This document shows positions 5,365 through 7,144 of a stretch of DNA of 7,144 bases, in pieces. The stretch is from an uncultured Clostridia bacterium (GTDB lineage: Bacteria; Bacillota; Clostridia; Christensenellales; Aristaeellaceae), in assembly GCA_945877525.1 (NCBI GenBank), contig CAMDVP010000157.1:1-7144 (forward strand), read 5' to 3'. How positions within the stretch are numbered: position 1 is the first letter of the stretch; each line of letters begins with the position of its first letter. The position numbers and the translations under genes were made by a program. Under the pieces are notes generated by a model. It saw only the letters and a program-made list of their open reading frames with translations. It was not told where the DNA came from and ran no database searches.

Positions 5365-5490
5365 ATGTGGAGCGAAGGAGTGCAGAGGGCGACGCCTCGC
5401 CAGTGGCGAGTCCGCCGAAGGTGGAAGTCGAAAGCGAAGCGACGATGACCGCAAAGCCCTCTGCTCGCCTCCGCAGAGGCGAAATCCTTT
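5365..5490. other. Non-coding GC-rich segment with nested inverted repeats (possible dispersed repeat or structured RNA)
   Basis: This is the core of the 318-base gap between the DUF3048 and uvrC stop codons. GCAGAGGGC (5382-5390) pairs perfectly with GCCCTCTGC (5456-5464) and would enclose a CTCGCC-AGT-GGCGAG hairpin (5396-5410) and a short GTCG/CGAC stem (5427-5430, 5440-5443). A further TCGCCTC-CGCA-GAGGCGA hairpin (5465-5482) follows, with CTTTT at 5486-5490. A plus-strand frame is open from 5268 to 5516 (82 codons), but it begins inside the terminator stem, has no ribosome binding site before a start codon, and encodes a low-complexity Ser/Ala/Glu/Arg-rich peptide. I treat it as non-coding. 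The arms resemble the AGAGGGC/GCCCTCT arms at 37-53. Nothing else gene-like is seen in the gap. Confidence 0.45.
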
Positions 5491-5545
5491 TGCCGCATAC
5501 GAAAGAGATGATTTAGAAACAGATTATTACTAAGCGAGAACAGCA

Positions 5546-7144
5546 TCACTTTCCCGGGGATTTTTGTGCCCAGGCCAGCACGGCCTGCGCGGCGGGGCGC
5601 GTCATGCCGGGCACGGCCAGCAGCTCCTCCTCCGTGGCCTGGCGCAGCGCCTTCAGCGAGCCGAAGCGGTTCAACAGCGCCTTGCGACGCTTGGGGCCAA
5701 CGCCGGGGATGTCCTCCAGCTGGCTGTGAATGAACGCCTTGCCCCGCAGCGCCCGGTGGTGGGTGATGCCGAAGCGGTGGGCCTCGTCGCGGATGCGCTG
5801 CACCAGGTGCAATTCCGGCGTATGGTGATCCAGGCGGATGGGTTCTTCCCGATCCGGGAGGAAGATTTCCTCCTCCCGCTTGGCCAGACCAAACATGGCG
5901 ACCTCCGCGCCCAGCTCCTTGAGCGCCTCCAGGGCAAAGCGCAGCTGCTGGGGGCCGCCGTCGATGAGCACCAGATCGGGCAAATCGCTGAACTTGCCGC
6001 CGATGGGGGATAGCCCCTGGGCCTCGCGCTCGGCCTTTTCCTGCAGGCCATGGGAGAAGCGGCGGGCCAGCACCTCGTTCATGGAGGCAAAGTCGTTGGC
6101 CCCCTCCACGGTCTTGATGCGGAAGTGCCGGTATTCCTTTTTGGCGGGCACGCCGTCGATGAATACCACCATAGAGGCCACGCTCAGCACGCCCTGGGTG
6201 TTGGAAATGTCATAGCCCTCAATGCGGCGGGGCGGCCTGGGCAGGCCAAGGATCTTCCCCAGGGAGGCAGCCGCTCCCACGGTGCGCTCCTCCCGGATAG
6301 CGGTGCGGGCGTTGCGCTTTTCGAGGGCGTCGGCAGCGTTCTTGGCGGCCAACAGCACCAGGTCGTGCTTCTCGCCCCGGCGGGGTGTCCGCAGAGATAC
6401 CGCCCCGCCCTTCTGATCCCGGAGCCACTGCTCCAGCTGCTCGGCGCCGCCCTCCGGCAGGGCCTGACACAGAACGTTTCGCGGAATCAGGTTGCCATCC
6501 TCATAATACTGGGTGATGAAGGAAAACAGCACCTCGCCGGGGTCCTCCGCTCCCTCGCGGGGCAGGGGAAAGTGGTCGCCCCCCAGCATCCGCCCGCCCC
6601 GTACATACACGATCTGCACCATGGCGTCCAGCCCGTCCTGGGCCAGGGCGATTATATCCTGCTCGGCCTGCTCAGTCTGGATGGCGATCTGCCGCTCCAT
6701 CAGCCCGGTTACATCGCGGATTTTATCCCGCAGAAGGGCAGCGCGCTCGTACTGCATCTTTTCTGCGGCGCGCATCATGTCCTGCTTCAGTCCGTCCACC
6801 ACCTGACGGTAGTCCCCGTTCAGGAAGGCCAGCACGCCGTCCATCATCACGCGGTAGGCTTCTTCGGTGCATTTGCCACCGCAGGGGGCCATGCAGCGGC
6901 CAATATCATAATTGATGCAGGGGCGGCGGGGAGATTTGAGGGGCAATGTCAGCTTGCAGGTGCGCAGGGGGAACACGTTCCGCACCGCGTCGATCACCTG
7001 CTTGACCGCCGTTGCGCCGATGTAGGGGCCGAAATACTTCGCGCCGTCCTTTTCCATGCGGCGGGCCAGGGTCAGGCGGGGATACGCCTCCCGCAGATCC
7101 ACCCGCAGGTAGGGGTAGTGCTTGTCATCCTTGAGAAGAATGTT
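5546..7144 (-). CDS. uvrC: UvrABC system protein C, excinuclease subunit (5' end cut by window edge)
   Basis: UvrC makes both incisions in nucleotide excision repair after UvrA/UvrB damage recognition. The visible part is 533 residues and runs in frame to the window edge, where it reads NILLKDDKHYPYLRV. The GTG at 7102 is therefore internal and not the start. About 90 N-terminal residues, including the GIY-YIG nuclease core, lie outside. Numbering from the edge, four cysteines (64, 77, 85, 89; RPCINYDIGRCMAPC) match the spacing of the iron-sulfur ligands reported for E. coli UvrC. A UVR domain (UvrB-binding, about 115-146, MQYERAALLRDKI) follows. The RNase H-like nuclease domain (about 310-460) has GYDISN (Asp313), VLIDGG (Asp396) and DEAHRF (His457), the catalytic set for the 5' incision. 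Two helix-hairpin-helix motifs (about 479-530, DIPGVGPKRR and AVPGMTRPAA) complete the C terminus. The gene converges on the DUF3048 gene, and no clear terminator is seen after its stop. Confidence 0.97.
   Translation of the reverse strand, partial: NILLKDDKHYPYLRVDLREAYPRLTLARRMEKDGAKYFGPYIGATAVKQVIDAVRNVFPLRTCKLTLPLKSPRRPCINYDIGRCMAPCGGKCTEEAYRVMMDGVLAFLNGDYRQVVDGLKQDMMRAAEKMQYERAALLRDKIRDVTGLMERQIAIQTEQAEQDIIALAQDGLDAMVQIVYVRGGRMLGGDHFPLPREGAEDPGEVLFSFITQYYEDGNLIPRNVLCQALPEGGAEQLEQWLRDQKGGAVSLRTPRRGEKHDLVLLAAKNAADALEKRNARTAIREERTVGAAASLGKILGLPRPPRRIEGYDISNTQGVLSVASMVVFIDGVPAKKEYRHFRIKTVEGANDFASMNEVLARRFSHGLQEKAEREAQGLSPIGGKFSDLPDLVLIDGGPQQLRFALEALKELGAEVAMFGLAKREEEIFLPDREEPIRLDHHTPELHLVQRIRDEAHRFGITHHRALRGKAFIHSQLEDIPGVGPKRRKALLNRFGSLKALRQATEEELLAVPGMTRPAAQAVLAWAQKSPGK

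Noticed and set aside
5465..5490. The TCGCCTC/GAGGCGA hairpin as a terminator
   Set aside because: On the plus strand the T-run begins several bases after the stem and is short, and the strong terminator at 5242-5287 already serves the upstream gene. On the minus strand, after uvrC, no T-run follows.
5268..5516. An 82-codon plus-strand frame in the gap before uvrC
   Set aside because: It opens at a TTG inside the terminator stem and has no ribosome binding site before a plausible start. Its peptide is low complexity, and it coincides with nested inverted repeats that explain the open frame.
7100..7102. GTG at 7102 as the start of uvrC
   Set aside because: The frame continues to the window edge with conserved UvrC sequence (LLKDDKHYPYLRV), so this codon is internal and the gene is truncated by the window, not by mutation.
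1..7144. tRNA, rRNA, CRISPR array, insertion sequence or phage gene
   Set aside because: No cloverleaf, regularly spaced repeat, transposase motif or phage-type gene was seen on either strand; nearly all the sequence is covered by recognised core genes.

Overview
The window looks like chromosomal housekeeping DNA from a GC-rich, low-complexity-poor member of the Bacillota, most likely class Clostridia and possibly an uncultured gut lineage. The placement is an inference from gene content and not a marker-gene result. The signs are strong AGGAGG-type ribosome binding sites, a ruvX-DUF1292 pair as in Bacillota, a PdaC-like deacetylase with an RsiV-like N-terminal region, a YerB-type DUF3048 protein, Bacillota-type signal peptides, and a textbook sigma-A promoter.

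Layout. Positions 1-64 hold two tandem near-identical GC-rich hairpins, a probable dispersed intergenic repeat. Positions 99-2486 hold a compact plus-strand operon: an M16 zinc metallopeptidase (mlpA/ymxG-like), ruvX (Holliday junction resolvase family), and two consecutive DUF1292 (YrzB-like) genes. The second DUF1292 gene overlaps the first by 4 bases and ends in a Cys/His cluster. A rho-independent terminator (about 2491-2516) closes the operon. A secreted or lipid-anchored polysaccharide deacetylase follows (2598-3941). Next is an AT-rich gap with a perfect consensus extended -10 promoter (3993-4021) driving a secreted DUF3048 protein (4076-5227), which ends at a strong 15-bp terminator hairpin (5245-5279). 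A 318-base convergent gap (5228-5545) contains no convincing gene, but it has an AT-rich inverted repeat and a GC-rich segment with several nested inverted repeats. The minus strand from 7144 to 5546 carries most of uvrC, cut at its 5' end by the window edge.

How the genes fit together. The left operon mixes protein processing, nucleic-acid maintenance and two small acidic proteins of unknown role. The middle pair are exported proteins, one acting on cell-wall glycan by family inference and one of unknown function. uvrC is nucleotide excision repair. Everything reads as ordinary core genome. I found no defence system, mobile gene, CRISPR array or novel multi-gene system. The most interesting material is small: the Cys/His tail on the second DUF1292 protein, the promoter and leader of the DUF3048 gene, and the structured non-coding segment near 5382-5482.
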